From: Methylococcales bacterium
Lineage (GTDB): Bacteria; Pseudomonadota; Gammaproteobacteria; Methylococcales; Methylomonadaceae
Direction: 5' to 3'
NCBI GenBank assembly: GCA_028712795.1
Contig: JAQTPT010000033.1
Span: 1-44,754, forward strand
Length of the DNA: 44,754 nt
Shown: one piece after another, positions 8,450-15,420 of the stretch
How the letters are laid out: the number at the start of each line of letters is the position of its first letter
Position numbering within the stretch: the first letter of the stretch is position 1
Position numbers and translations under genes: made by a program
Notes under the pieces: generated by a model
What the model was told of the DNA's origin: nothing
Databases searched by the model: none
Seen by the model: the letters and a program-made list of their open reading frames with translations, nothing else

Positions 8450-10123
8450 TCAGCCCCTGCTTTGCTCCATAACGGACTGTGAAAGTGGTGAATTGAAGTT
8501 AAAGCCAAAATGCTTCGGGTCTTCGCCTATCACTGCCGCAGAAAATATTAAAAAAACATAATCATAGGTCTCTTTTGGTATTTCATATTGCTGGATGAAT
8601 TTCCAGAAATTCTTGTCGCGGGGATTGTCGGGCATTTTTTTGATCATGCTTCGCACCCGGTTATGTCCGTAGTTGTAGCTCGCCATGACCAGTAAACCTG
8701 AAGCCTGCGCCTCTGTGCTGTAAATATATTTCAAGTACTTTGTCGCGGCACGGGTGGCTTGCTTAAAGTCAAAACGCGCATCCTGCTCATCATATTCTCT
8801 GACGTCTGCCAACGGTCCAGCTGAAAGTCCATATTCCTGACCAGTTGTTGCCAGAAACTGCCATGCGCCTTTTGCTACTCCGTACGGAGTTTCGGGACCA
8901 ATCGCATGGGTATCGTAATTACTTTCCTGAAGGGGTAAATAAAGGAAATACAGTGGCAGGCCCTCTTTATCCAAATCAGAAATAACTTCAGGTGCGTAGT
9001 TGTTTTTTTCTAAACGATCCATTGCCTGCTGCATTCTTGACGATGACTGCCAAGACTTGATATAGCGCCTGACTTCATCCACAAAACCATCAGGCAATTC
9101 CAACTCACTCTCACCAAACTCCCTGGCCACCCTGGTTATCAATTCTTCTTCATAACTTGCATCACTAGAAAACCTGATCCGAAAAGAGGTAGCTTCATTA
9201 ACATATTGCTGATACCTGGCTTTCATGCTTTGCAGCTTTTTCTTTTCCTGCTCCACTCGTTCTCTTTCTGCAGCAATTTTTTCCTTCTCGGCTTTAATCC
9301 GTTCTTGTATAGCCAGCTTTTGATTCACGGCTGCCTTCAAGGTTTGTTCCAATATCTCCGCGCTCTGATCTATCATTAATTCTGACTTGGACATACTGAC
9401 CTCCAGGGTCTTGATGTCATAGAACATATCAATCGCCAAAGTACGCGCATTAGACAGCGCAATCTGTTGATAAGTTACCAACGCCACAGACAGCAGAAAC
9501 AAAATGCCCAAGACCCAAATAACTTTATTGTATTTTTTGACTCGGATAGTGCGGTCTTCGTGGATAAGTTTACGCACCATGCGTGTGTAGTCACCAGAAT
9601 CCTCTGCCTCTTCCTCTGCCAATAAACGGGCTTTTATGGCCTCTTTTGATATATCTCTGTGAGCACCTTTATTCTCCGTATTCATTGGAGAGGCGGGAAC
9701 AGAAATATCTTTTGCAAACTGTTCGGGTATTTCTGCCCTTTGACCTGCTACCTGAATATTTAGAAAAATGCCAGATTTTCCCAATGAAACCGACACCGGT
9801 AAAAATAGTTTAGACTTATGCTCAATCAATCTGTCTTGAATAAAAATGCCATTGACGCTGTTCAAGTCATAAATCCACCAATCCCCCTTTTCCTGTTTAA
9901 CCTCAAGATGATGGCGGCTGACATCTCCATTCTGGATAACAATGTCATTATCCCGAGAACGTCCAGCAGTAAAGCCCTGCGTAAAGGAGAACTCATTTGT
10001 TGTCCCAGCATGCACATCGACCAAACTGACGCGCAACCCAGTCTGCAATAGCACAGTACGGTCCGAATCAGGCTCCCCCTGGAGGACTCCTTGTGGCATG
10101 ATTACGGTTTTATCGTCCTGCAT
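8450..10123 (-). CDS. FHA domain-transmembrane-coiled coil-SLT lytic transglycosylase fusion
   Basis: This 557-aa protein combines a cytoplasmic FHA domain (about 40-125; GRSRDND with Arg55, SRHH with Ser69, and Asn91 in NSVNG, the phosphothreonine-binding residues) with one membrane segment at 201-223. A Lys/Glu-rich coiled coil follows at about 250-312, then a periplasmic MltD-like SLT domain at about 385-540 with catalytic Glu400 in LPLQESNY, plus GAWQF and ASYNYG motifs. SLT enzymes cleave peptidoglycan glycan strands. The topology would let a cytoplasmic phosphothreonine signal act on a cell-wall enzyme. The neighbouring kinase is the obvious writer. T6SS machines need local wall cutting, and dedicated transglycosylases are known, but this FHA fusion is unusual. 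Very sure of the domains; the signalling role is inference. Confidence 0.9.
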   Translation of the reverse strand: MQDDKTVIMPQGVLQGEPDSDRTVLLQTGLRVSLVDVHAGTTNEFSFTQGFTAGRSRDNDIVIQNGDVSRHHLEVKQEKGDWWIYDLNSVNGIFIQDRLIEHKSKLFLPVSVSLGKSGIFLNIQVAGQRAEIPEQFAKDISVPASPMNTENKGAHRDISKEAIKARLLAEEEAEDSGDYTRMVRKLIHEDRTIRVKKYNKVIWVLGILFLLSVALVTYQQIALSNARTLAIDMFYDIKTLEVSMSKSELMIDQSAEILEQTLKAAVNQKLAIQERIKAEKEKIAAERERVEQEKKKLQSMKARYQQYVNEATSFRIRFSSDASYEEELITRVAREFGESELELPDGFVDEVRRYIKSWQSSSRMQQAMDRLEKNNYAPEVISDLDKEGLPLYFLYLPLQESNYDTHAIGPETPYGVAKGAWQFLATTGQEYGLSAGPLADVREYDEQDARFDFKQATRAATKYLKYIYSTEAQASGLLVMASYNYGHNRVRSMIKKMPDNPRDKNFWKFIQQYEIPKETYDYVFLIFSAAVIGEDPKHFGFNFNSPLSQSVMEQSRG

Positions 10124-10159
10124 GAAATCCCTTTATTTAGTCCAAGACCAAACCTGGAT

Positions 10160-11413
10160 TCATAAAAGCAGCTTCTGCTGTCTTTTACCCATCGCCCGCG
10201 TTTCAAATAGTGGTGTTGCAGGCCGCATCAACGATAGTTCCAAGGCAGCAGCCTGGCGTTGACGTTGCTTACCTGTTTTTAATATGTGCTGACATTGAAG
10301 TTCATTCACCGGTTTTCCTAACAGATATCGAACACCAGGCTTAAAGCTTTCCTGATGTTGTTTCCACCAACGATCTATCAGCAGAGGGTCCGGACAAGGC
10401 AAATCTTCGTCCGCGTCCATGGCTACCTCATCATCTTCCGGGTTTTCCGTTGGGCCAGTCACAAAGCTTTCCGGCAACTCACCTTCCAAATCGTCATAGG
10501 CAATATCGACTCCGCTGATAAAACTAAAAGATTCTCCCGCAATCTTTGCTAATTCCGGCACTTCCATTTGCTTGATTAACCACGGCATGTAGCCCGGGTC
10601 ACCCGATATGCCCGCGCCTATAACGGCTTCCCGGGTTCGATCACCATTCTGCGCCAACACTTTTAACAATTCTTTAACCTCTTGCAGATTAAGAACTCTT
10701 AAAACCGGTTGCATCGCTTTTAGAGAGAAATCCGAACCCTCTATAATTTTGGTTTGCAATGAAAATAAAGCCTTGCCACGACCACCCAACAGCACAACTG
10801 ACCATGCCGCCCAAAAACCGGCAACAGGATTTTGATTGTTAATTTGTTCCAACAAGACCGGTTTTAGATCAACCCGCCCCAGTTCACCAGCCGCCCTCAG
10901 CGCACGAGCTCTCAGTTGATTGTCATCATCCTGAATAGCCTGATCAAGAAATTTCCCCGGATCAACTCGATGAATAGCGCACGCCGCAATACCAACTTGC
11001 CGCCACAAGGGATTTTTTGAAACCAGCAATCCGTTAACCTTTCCCTGTAAAAAATGAGGCTCTACCCAGCCGAACGCAGAAATAAGACCGTCTAATGCCT
11101 CCGGCGCTTCCTCAGCGACCTGATAAACCTTGTTAATTCGATCAATATGATTTCCTTCCAAAGCAAGAATAGCAGCGGTAAAGACTTCTCCACGCTCTTT
11201 AAATTCCAGATTATGACGACAAGCCTCCCACCCATAATCTCCGGCAATTCTCAAACCATCAATGTGTGCTTCGACACGCCCATCCAATTTAGTCAGATCT
11301 TTTAAGTTATAGTGTGGCGCATAGACCGCGTTATGCCTTAACAGCCAAAGAAATGCCGCTTCTTCAGCATGTTGATCAATAATATGGGGGATTACCGACT
11401 GGGCTTGTTTCAT
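10160..11413 (-). CDS. TIGR02270-family protein (HEAT-like repeats), T6SS-associated
   Basis: This 417-aa cytoplasmic protein has no signal or membrane segment. Its N-terminus (IDQHAEEAAFLWLLRHNAV, then LDGRVEAHIDGLRIAG) matches the TIGR02270 family, which is found in T6SS loci. The middle (about 90-260) is made of alpha-helical HEAT-like units such as LRARALRAAGELGR and QVGIAACAIHRVDP. An acidic patch (ENPEDDEVAMDADEDLPCPDP) follows near residue 330. The function of the family is not known; HEAT repeats suggest a scaffold or chaperone-like partner. It is the first gene of the left module and ends 36 bases before the FHA-transglycosylase gene, so co-transcription is likely. Confidence 0.8.
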   Translation of the reverse strand: MKQAQSVIPHIIDQHAEEAAFLWLLRHNAVYAPHYNLKDLTKLDGRVEAHIDGLRIAGDYGWEACRHNLEFKERGEVFTAAILALEGNHIDRINKVYQVAEEAPEALDGLISAFGWVEPHFLQGKVNGLLVSKNPLWRQVGIAACAIHRVDPGKFLDQAIQDDDNQLRARALRAAGELGRVDLKPVLLEQINNQNPVAGFWAAWSVVLLGGRGKALFSLQTKIIEGSDFSLKAMQPVLRVLNLQEVKELLKVLAQNGDRTREAVIGAGISGDPGYMPWLIKQMEVPELAKIAGESFSFISGVDIAYDDLEGELPESFVTGPTENPEDDEVAMDADEDLPCPDPLLIDRWWKQHQESFKPGVRYLLGKPVNELQCQHILKTGKQRQRQAAALELSLMRPATPLFETRAMGKRQQKLLL

Positions 11414-11663
11414 CGTATCAACACCGATTCTAACAATAAATTGAGTAAGCGCTTATTTTGCACCCATCAGGTCATAATTGCCAACATGCTGACTAATCGT
11501 GCCCCTGATAATGCTCCAGAAAATGTAATTTCACAAATTCCAAGGTCCGGCTAAGGCTCTTAATGGTTCTGCCACGGACGAAACCCGGCATGACGAACAA
11601 TGTTCTACTGCGATGACTGATAAACGGCTGATGCCCTGATTAAGAATCTTTTTCATCGTCTTT
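11414..11663. other. Non-coding spacer with no recognisable gene
   Basis: Between the TIGR02270 gene and the decayed sheath-like gene I see only a 41-codon minus-strand frame (11531-11656, MKKILNQGISRL...) with no family resemblance. No strong hairpin or promoter stands out. The stretch probably holds the promoter of the left minus-strand module and debris of the broken gene upstream. Confidence 0.4.
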
Positions 11664-12095
11664 TCACTCAAACACACTTCCGCACAAGGCTGTAACCTGG
11701 ATTCGCCGTTTTGTTTGAGAATAGGTAGCAGAATTACATAATCGGTCTCTTATCTATGACAGACCCTGAAATATTTCAAGTTTCTGGAACAGAGGGCCGG
11801 GATGAAAATCCTCCATTTGCTGGAAAATTATGTGGATAACCGGCGATGTGCCATAGCCCAGTTGTAATTGAATATTTGGAGCAATACGCGACATTTCGGC
11901 AGCAAATTTGTCGATATCGATCTGGATAATCGACCAGTCAACCGCGCTTTTGTCGTTGTCAGATACCCCGCTATTACTCCTGACTCCGCAATCCTCCAAC
12001 ATGCGGATCCGCATAGGCGTAATGGGCGTCCTTCTAGCAGCTATCCTAGACTGTAAGTTAGCAATCTTAAAAGAAAACTCTATTTGTCCAGGCAT
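11664..12095 (-). pseudogene. Broken T6SS sheath-protein-like gene (N-terminal domain only, in-frame stop)
   Basis: The frame 11754-12095 encodes 113 residues starting MPGQIEFSFKIANLQSRI, then PMRIRMLEDCG and VDWSIIQIDIDKFAAEMSRI, then a MEDFHPGPLFQKLEIFQ segment. This follows the N-terminal domain of a T6SS sheath-like family (TssB/TssC-related proteins that start 'PGxIEFxF', with 'MRILVLGDFSGR' and a '..DDFHPDxLFxxLPLFQxL' block). The usual LGDFSGR has decayed to LEDCGVR. A TAG stop at 11754-11756 interrupts it, but similarity appears to go on in frame (RDRLCNSATY, like R.RLLNPATF) to TGA at 11664. It has a good GGAG ribosome-binding site, so a short product could still be made. Family assignment is from memory of the pattern. 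Confidence 0.5.
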
Positions 12096-12204
12096 CGTTT
12101 ACTCCACTTTGTTTAAGGGGGGTTATTGAGGAAAACAATCGAACCCAAGTAAAACTAGAGGCCTCGGGAGATCACTTGAATCGAGCTATACCCGGTAAAC
12201 AAAT

Positions 12205-12831
12205 CTAGGGAGGTGCTGCAATTCTTCTCCCGCTTTGCATGCAATTTTGAATCTGTTTTTCCCACGCCTGCTGGCGGCTGGAATTACGGCCATGGTCAGT
12301 TTCCTGACTGGAATCATACTCATCAGACAGAGTATCAGCAAGCTGGTCGTATTGCCCCATGATACGGCGCACCTCGCGCGCAAGTTGATTTTGAGAGCTT
12401 GCTCTCAACCTCTGTAGCTCGGCAATCAAATCACGATAACAAAGCCCTACAATATCGTAATGGCCTTGCTCATGTGCCAGGAGCGCGGTGCTTTTTTGAT
12501 CGGCAACTACCCATGAATCTTGCCTGTTTACACCCATGCTGAAAGTCACATTGCCTAATTTAAATTGCCCGTTTTCACGCTCAACTGATATCCGGCTCGG
12601 CCGCAATTCAACAGCAACTTGCGCATCTTCGGATATACCGCTCGGCCGACTCCCAAGATCGCGAAATTCTCTCCAAACAATTTGCCGCGGCCAACCGGAC
12701 AAAGTCGGACTGGTTGCCGACACCGTAACTCCCTGCGGCTGCGCAGATCTAAACCCTGCGTAAGGCGGACTCCCGTGCGGACTTACTAATGCAGGATTAT
12801 TGCTTCTAGCAGGTGATTGGCTTCCACACAT
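12205..12831 (-). CDS. DUF922-like HExxH metallopeptidase without signal peptide, candidate effector
   Basis: This 208-aa protein has a zinc-peptidase motif HEQGH at 120-124 within LLAHEQGHYDIVGL, and a second conserved block EYDSSQETDHGRNSSRQQAW at 171-190 where His180 may be the third ligand. The pair 'HEQxHxDI ... YDxxTxHGxxxxxQxxW' is typical of DUF922 predicted Zn-dependent proteases. Family members are normally exported by a signal peptide; here the N-terminus (MCGSQSPARSNNP) is polar and Pro/Ser-rich with none. Start chosen at ATG 12829-12831 because AAGAGG lies at ideal distance; the GTG two codons earlier is part of that site. Its place beside RAYT remnants in the T6SS effector zone suggests a T6SS cargo, unproven. 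No immunity gene is obvious. Confidence 0.65.
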   Translation of the reverse strand: MCGSQSPARSNNPALVSPHGSPPYAGFRSAQPQGVTVSATSPTLSGWPRQIVWREFRDLGSRPSGISEDAQVAVELRPSRISVERENGQFKLGNVTFSMGVNRQDSWVVADQKSTALLAHEQGHYDIVGLCYRDLIAELQRLRASSQNQLAREVRRIMGQYDQLADTLSDEYDSSQETDHGRNSSRQQAWEKQIQNCMQSGRRIAAPP

Positions 12832-12962
12832 AAACACCTCTTAAATTTAAGAATATTATCCAGTAAGCTAGTGACACTGACCCTTTTGATTTTGGCGGCA
12901 GCATCCAAACGATTGGCAACTACTCGATGCGTCGCCTAAAGCGCTTTCTGTTGGCTTGCTAC

Positions 12963-13163
12963 CTACAGCATCCATTTAGTCGAATGCATATTTTTCGGGA
13001 ATTCCACCCCGGCATCAATATGAAACGGCCGCTCCCGTCGCTTTTTACACACGGTCTCGCGTAGCATATCAATATGGCGAACCAAGGTATCCAGCCGACG
13101 CTCAACCAAGTTGACTGTAAAAAAGTACGTACCTCCCGGTACCCGATAACGATAATCCGGCAT
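12963..13163 (-). pseudogene. RAYT (REP-associated tyrosine transposase) N-terminal remnant, copy 1
   Basis: Starting at ATG 13161-13163 the frame reads MPDYRYRVPGGTYFFTVNLV, then RRLDTLVRHIDMLRETV and RRERPFHIDAG, the N-terminal part of Y1 transposases related to IS200/IS605 that mobilise REP sequences. The conserved LPDHMHCIWTLP has decayed to FPKNMHSTKWML and the frame then stops, so the catalytic Tyr region is lost. It is homologous to copy 2 at 14320-14594 in the same orientation. Confidence 0.75.
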
Positions 13164-13174
13164 AAAGTTCCCGC

Positions 13175-13215
13175 GTAGGGCGTATGCCCGATAGGGTGAT
13201 CCGCCAATCAAAGTA
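13175..13215. repeat. REP-like palindrome upstream of RAYT copy 1
   Basis: The segment begins gtagggcgtatgcccgatag and goes on ggtgatccgccaatcaaag. An almost identical copy lies at 14608-14648 at the same distance from RAYT copy 2. Such G/C-rich imperfect palindromes are what RAYT enzymes recognise. Members of the same family with other loops appear at 14722-14746, 15296-15322 and 18523-18556. Confidence 0.6.
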
Positions 13216-13366
13216 ACAGTTATAAACCCAATCAAATCTTCGAACCTGCACGGATGGAATGACATGTTCATCACTCCGGCAACATCCGGCGGAAACACTC
13301 CCTGGTCCCGCCCCACAAACTATCCGACGTACGCGGTACGGGTTATCCGACGTACGGCACTAAGTC

Positions 13367-14161
13367 TCAAGGTATCTGAAGCCATCGTTTCACATAGGTT
13401 CCCGGTTGTGTCTTTTCCTCATCGGTTTTTGAGATTTTACCAGTTGCTGTGTGGATAACATTGAACGGCGCACTTGTTTGTATCTGTTTAAGGGTGTAAT
13501 CAGACTTTATTTCATTATATTGAAAAATACCCATAACAGAACTGCTTGCGATGAGAAATGGAAACCCGGTTTCCCTGCCCGGTAAAATGGTCCCGGTTTG
13601 ATTCATAAATTCTGTTTGGGCAGGCACATTAACAACATAAATATGACCATTTTCATTAAATCCAAATATATCGGCGCCCTTGGGAGGAAACTTTTTTTCG
13701 TCAAATTCAAACATAAAAATAAACCGGTTCCATCTAAAAATAGGGGCATCAGTAAGATCATCTGCGATACACCATTCACGGGATTTTTGCGGATCTATAC
13801 CTCTGGTCATCACTATATCGGGCGGGGCTCCAGTACAATGCACCATGTACTTGTTCGTCAACAGCTTACCTTCTTTCCAACCTATTTTCTTTTCCAACCT
13901 TTCTATTCCGGGGGGCTTAGGGGGTTGAGGGACGCCAAGCGGCTTTTTAGCTAATTCCAGCTCTAGATAGGCTAGCGCCTTCTGATATTTCATTTTCTTA
14001 TTCAGCGGCATTTTAGCAATCTCCGCTTTCATTAAGGCAGCTTTATCTCCACGTATATTATTAACGGCTGCAATTAACGGGGCCAGTGAAGATTTTTGTT
14101 GGTTGAAACCAGGATTGGCTTCTCTCACCAGCCGCATAAATGTGAATTGGTCGTACGCCAT
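13367..14161 (-). CDS. Unrecognised 264-aa protein, candidate T6SS effector (possible ADP-ribosyltransferase-like fold)
   Basis: I do not recognise a family with certainty. Start taken at ATG 14159-14161, which has a strong TTGGAGG site five bases upstream; the frame extends further 5' only through a TTG. No signal peptide or membrane segment. Residues 1-75 are helical and Lys/Ala-rich, then a Pro-rich hinge (GVPQPPKPPG), then a beta-rich C-terminal domain. The block YMVHCTGAPPDIVMTRGIDP (105-124) recalls the 'xHxT..PP..I...G' strand of mono-ADP-ribosyltransferases, and Glu197 in GRETGFPF could be the catalytic acid, but this is a weak pattern match. It lies between two decayed RAYT copies next to a DUF922-like gene, as a mobile cargo gene would. 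Other readings: a structural or regulatory protein. Confidence 0.5.
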   Translation of the reverse strand: MAYDQFTFMRLVREANPGFNQQKSSLAPLIAAVNNIRGDKAALMKAEIAKMPLNKKMKYQKALAYLELELAKKPLGVPQPPKPPGIERLEKKIGWKEGKLLTNKYMVHCTGAPPDIVMTRGIDPQKSREWCIADDLTDAPIFRWNRFIFMFEFDEKKFPPKGADIFGFNENGHIYVVNVPAQTEFMNQTGTILPGRETGFPFLIASSSVMGIFQYNEIKSDYTLKQIQTSAPFNVIHTATGKISKTDEEKTQPGTYVKRWLQIP

Positions 14162-14319
14162 TGGGCCTCCAATACAATTGTTGTTAAGGAGTGCTGGTGG
14201 AATACCAGCAGGTGAAACTATATCATAGATATTCAAAGTCCGCCTCATCACGGATAAAGTCCTCCTAGAAACGACGTTGCCATATCCCGCGTTCAACTTT
14301 TGCAATTCGAACTTTGGAT

Positions 14320-14594
14320 CGCCACGGTTTGTGGAAGAGATTGCACGAAGCGAATCTTGATTGTCCGGCGGTTGGAAGAATCGTCGTCACCTGGCGGTAG
14401 CGTCCAAATGCAGTGAATATGATCCGGTAACATCAACCAGGCGTCAATATGAAAAGGCCGTTCCCGTCGCGTCTTACGCACGGCCTCACGTAGAATATCG
14501 ATATGGCGAACCAAGGTATCCAGCCAACGCTCAAGCAAGTTGGCTGTAAAAAATACGTGCCACCCGGTACCCGATAACGACGATAATCCGGCAT
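14320..14594 (-). pseudogene. RAYT transposase remnant, copy 2 (frameshifted)
   Basis: ATG at 14592-14594 starts MPDYRRYRVPGGTYF; about 40 bases on, a base is missing relative to copy 1 in the run of T (plus-strand 'gtaaaaaatacg', about 14548-14560). The homology then continues in another frame: ANLLERWLDTLVRHIDILRE, RRERPFHIDAWLMLPDHIHC, IWTLPPGDDDS. The C-terminal half with the catalytic Tyr is absent; the sequence runs into the upstream region of the 264-aa gene. Direct-repeat partner of the copy at 12963-13163. Confidence 0.75.
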
Positions 14595-14607
14595 AAAGCT
14601 CCAATTC

Positions 14608-14648
14608 GTAGGGCGGATGCCCGATAGGGTGATCCGCCAATCAAAGTA
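14608..14648. repeat. REP-like palindrome upstream of RAYT copy 2
   Basis: Begins gtagggcggatgcccgatag and continues ggtgatccgccaatcaaag, matching 13175-13215 almost base for base. The arms ggcggat and atccgcc can pair. It lies 14 bases upstream of the RAYT copy 2 start. Confidence 0.6.
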
Positions 14649-14721
14649 TCCAGAGGTCAACCGAGTCTCATCCTTGGGCACGCTCGGATGAAATATCAAG
14701 TTCACCGCTCCGGTAATATAC

Positions 14722-14746
14722 GGCGGAACCCATCCCTGGTTCCGCC
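14722..14746. repeat. Perfect 9-bp inverted repeat (REP-like hairpin)
   Basis: ggcggaacc (14722-14730) and ggttccgcc (14738-14746) form a perfect 9-bp stem with a 7-base loop, followed by a short direct repeat ttacgggttacgggtta. A degraded version lies at the same place upstream of RAYT copy 1 (about 13289-13313). It sits just after the DUF2283 stop in the minus-strand direction and could double as a transcription barrier. Confidence 0.6.
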
Positions 14747-14760
14747 TTACGGGTTACGGG

Positions 14761-14949
14761 TTATGCGACTTTTTTTGAAGGCTCGAGAGATTCTCGTTTG
14801 CTAACATACAGAATTTCAAAGCCTAAAAGACGTCCCTGTTTATCAAAATCGGCAATTATTCCTGGTTCAATTTGTTCAGTTCGCTCGACTACACCCTCAA
14901 TCAATTCGAGGTAAGCCGCATCTGCTTGGGGGTCAAATTCAATTTTCAT
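14761..14949 (-). CDS. DUF2283 protein, putative antitoxin
   Basis: This 62-aa protein begins MKIEFDPQADAAYLELIEG and continues EQIEPGIIADFDKQGRLLGF, the DUF2283 signature (D...D..Y......v..t..i..gi..D.d..g.l.GiEil). DUF2283 proteins are commonly encoded with DUF4258 partners and are regarded as toxin-antitoxin-like pairs. Its ATG overlaps the stop of the upstream DUF4258 gene by four bases (ATGA), so translation is coupled. The C-terminus is basic (KRESLEPSKKVA). Whether this pair is an active toxin-antitoxin system is not shown. Confidence 0.8.
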   Translation of the reverse strand: MKIEFDPQADAAYLELIEGVVERTEQIEPGIIADFDKQGRLLGFEILYVSKRESLEPSKKVA

Positions 14950-15194
14950 AAGTCTTTTACCTCATCATCAAAATAGGCAGTGACAATCGTAACGGGATCA
15001 TTCGTTTCATTATAAATGACTCGCAACACCCGGAATCCACGCTCAACAATAGGTCGCAAGGCATGAACCAAGCTTGGATCATCCCGGTCAGATTCTATTC
15101 TTGCCGGATAGACCAAAGTTTCCTCAATCCATTCATTGCGAATTTGCCGCTTAGCGATTCGTTTTTTCGCATGATCCGTTAACAAATATTTCAT
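14946..15194 (-). CDS. DUF4258 protein, putative toxin
   Basis: This 82-aa protein (MKYLLTDHAKKRIAKRQIRN, then RVLRVIYNETNDPVTIVTAYF) fits DUF4258, small basic proteins with a conserved 'HA..R...R.I' start and a 'vvt.y.d' end, distantly like RelE/BrnT-type ribonucleases. It is first in a two-gene unit with DUF2283. The pair lies in the plastic stretch between RAYT debris and the nuclease effector genes, where small toxin-antitoxin units often stabilise mobile segments. Confidence 0.75.
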   Translation of the reverse strand: MKYLLTDHAKKRIAKRQIRNEWIEETLVYPARIESDRDDPSLVHALRPIVERGFRVLRVIYNETNDPVTIVTAYFDDEVKDL

Positions 15195-15246
15195 GTAAAG
15201 ATTGTAACATCCATCACCAGAAGTAAATTAGAAATCCTGCTGTAGA

Positions 15247-15386
15247 GCGGTTTCGCGCAGCAAACCGACATGCTCATAGATCACCACGCTGTTTCGGTGG
15301 ATTGCCTAACGGCGAATCCACCCTACAATTTACCCGCAGTACGGTCGTAGCGCGAAACCGCCTTACGGGTTACGGGTTACGGGTTC
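15247..15386. repeat. Nested inverted repeats (REP-like cluster)
   Basis: gcggtttcgcg (15247-15257) and cgcgaaaccgc (15351-15361) are perfect inverted repeats about 93 bases apart. Between them lies a second palindrome: ggtggatt (15296-15303) with aatccacc (15315-15322) and an inner gcc/ggc. The right arm is followed by a threefold ttacggg run. The same ttacgggttacggg tail follows the hairpin at 14722-14746, so these belong to one repeat family. No gene is seen in 15195-15420. Confidence 0.6.
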
Positions 15387-15420
15387 TCGCCTCGTAGCGG
15401 AGGATATGACGTAGGCATAA

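Noticed and set aside
13367..14305. 48-residue N-terminal extension of the 264-aa protein from a TTG
   Set aside because: A strong TTGGAGG site five bases before ATG 14161 fixes the start; the extension runs into RAYT-derived sequence.
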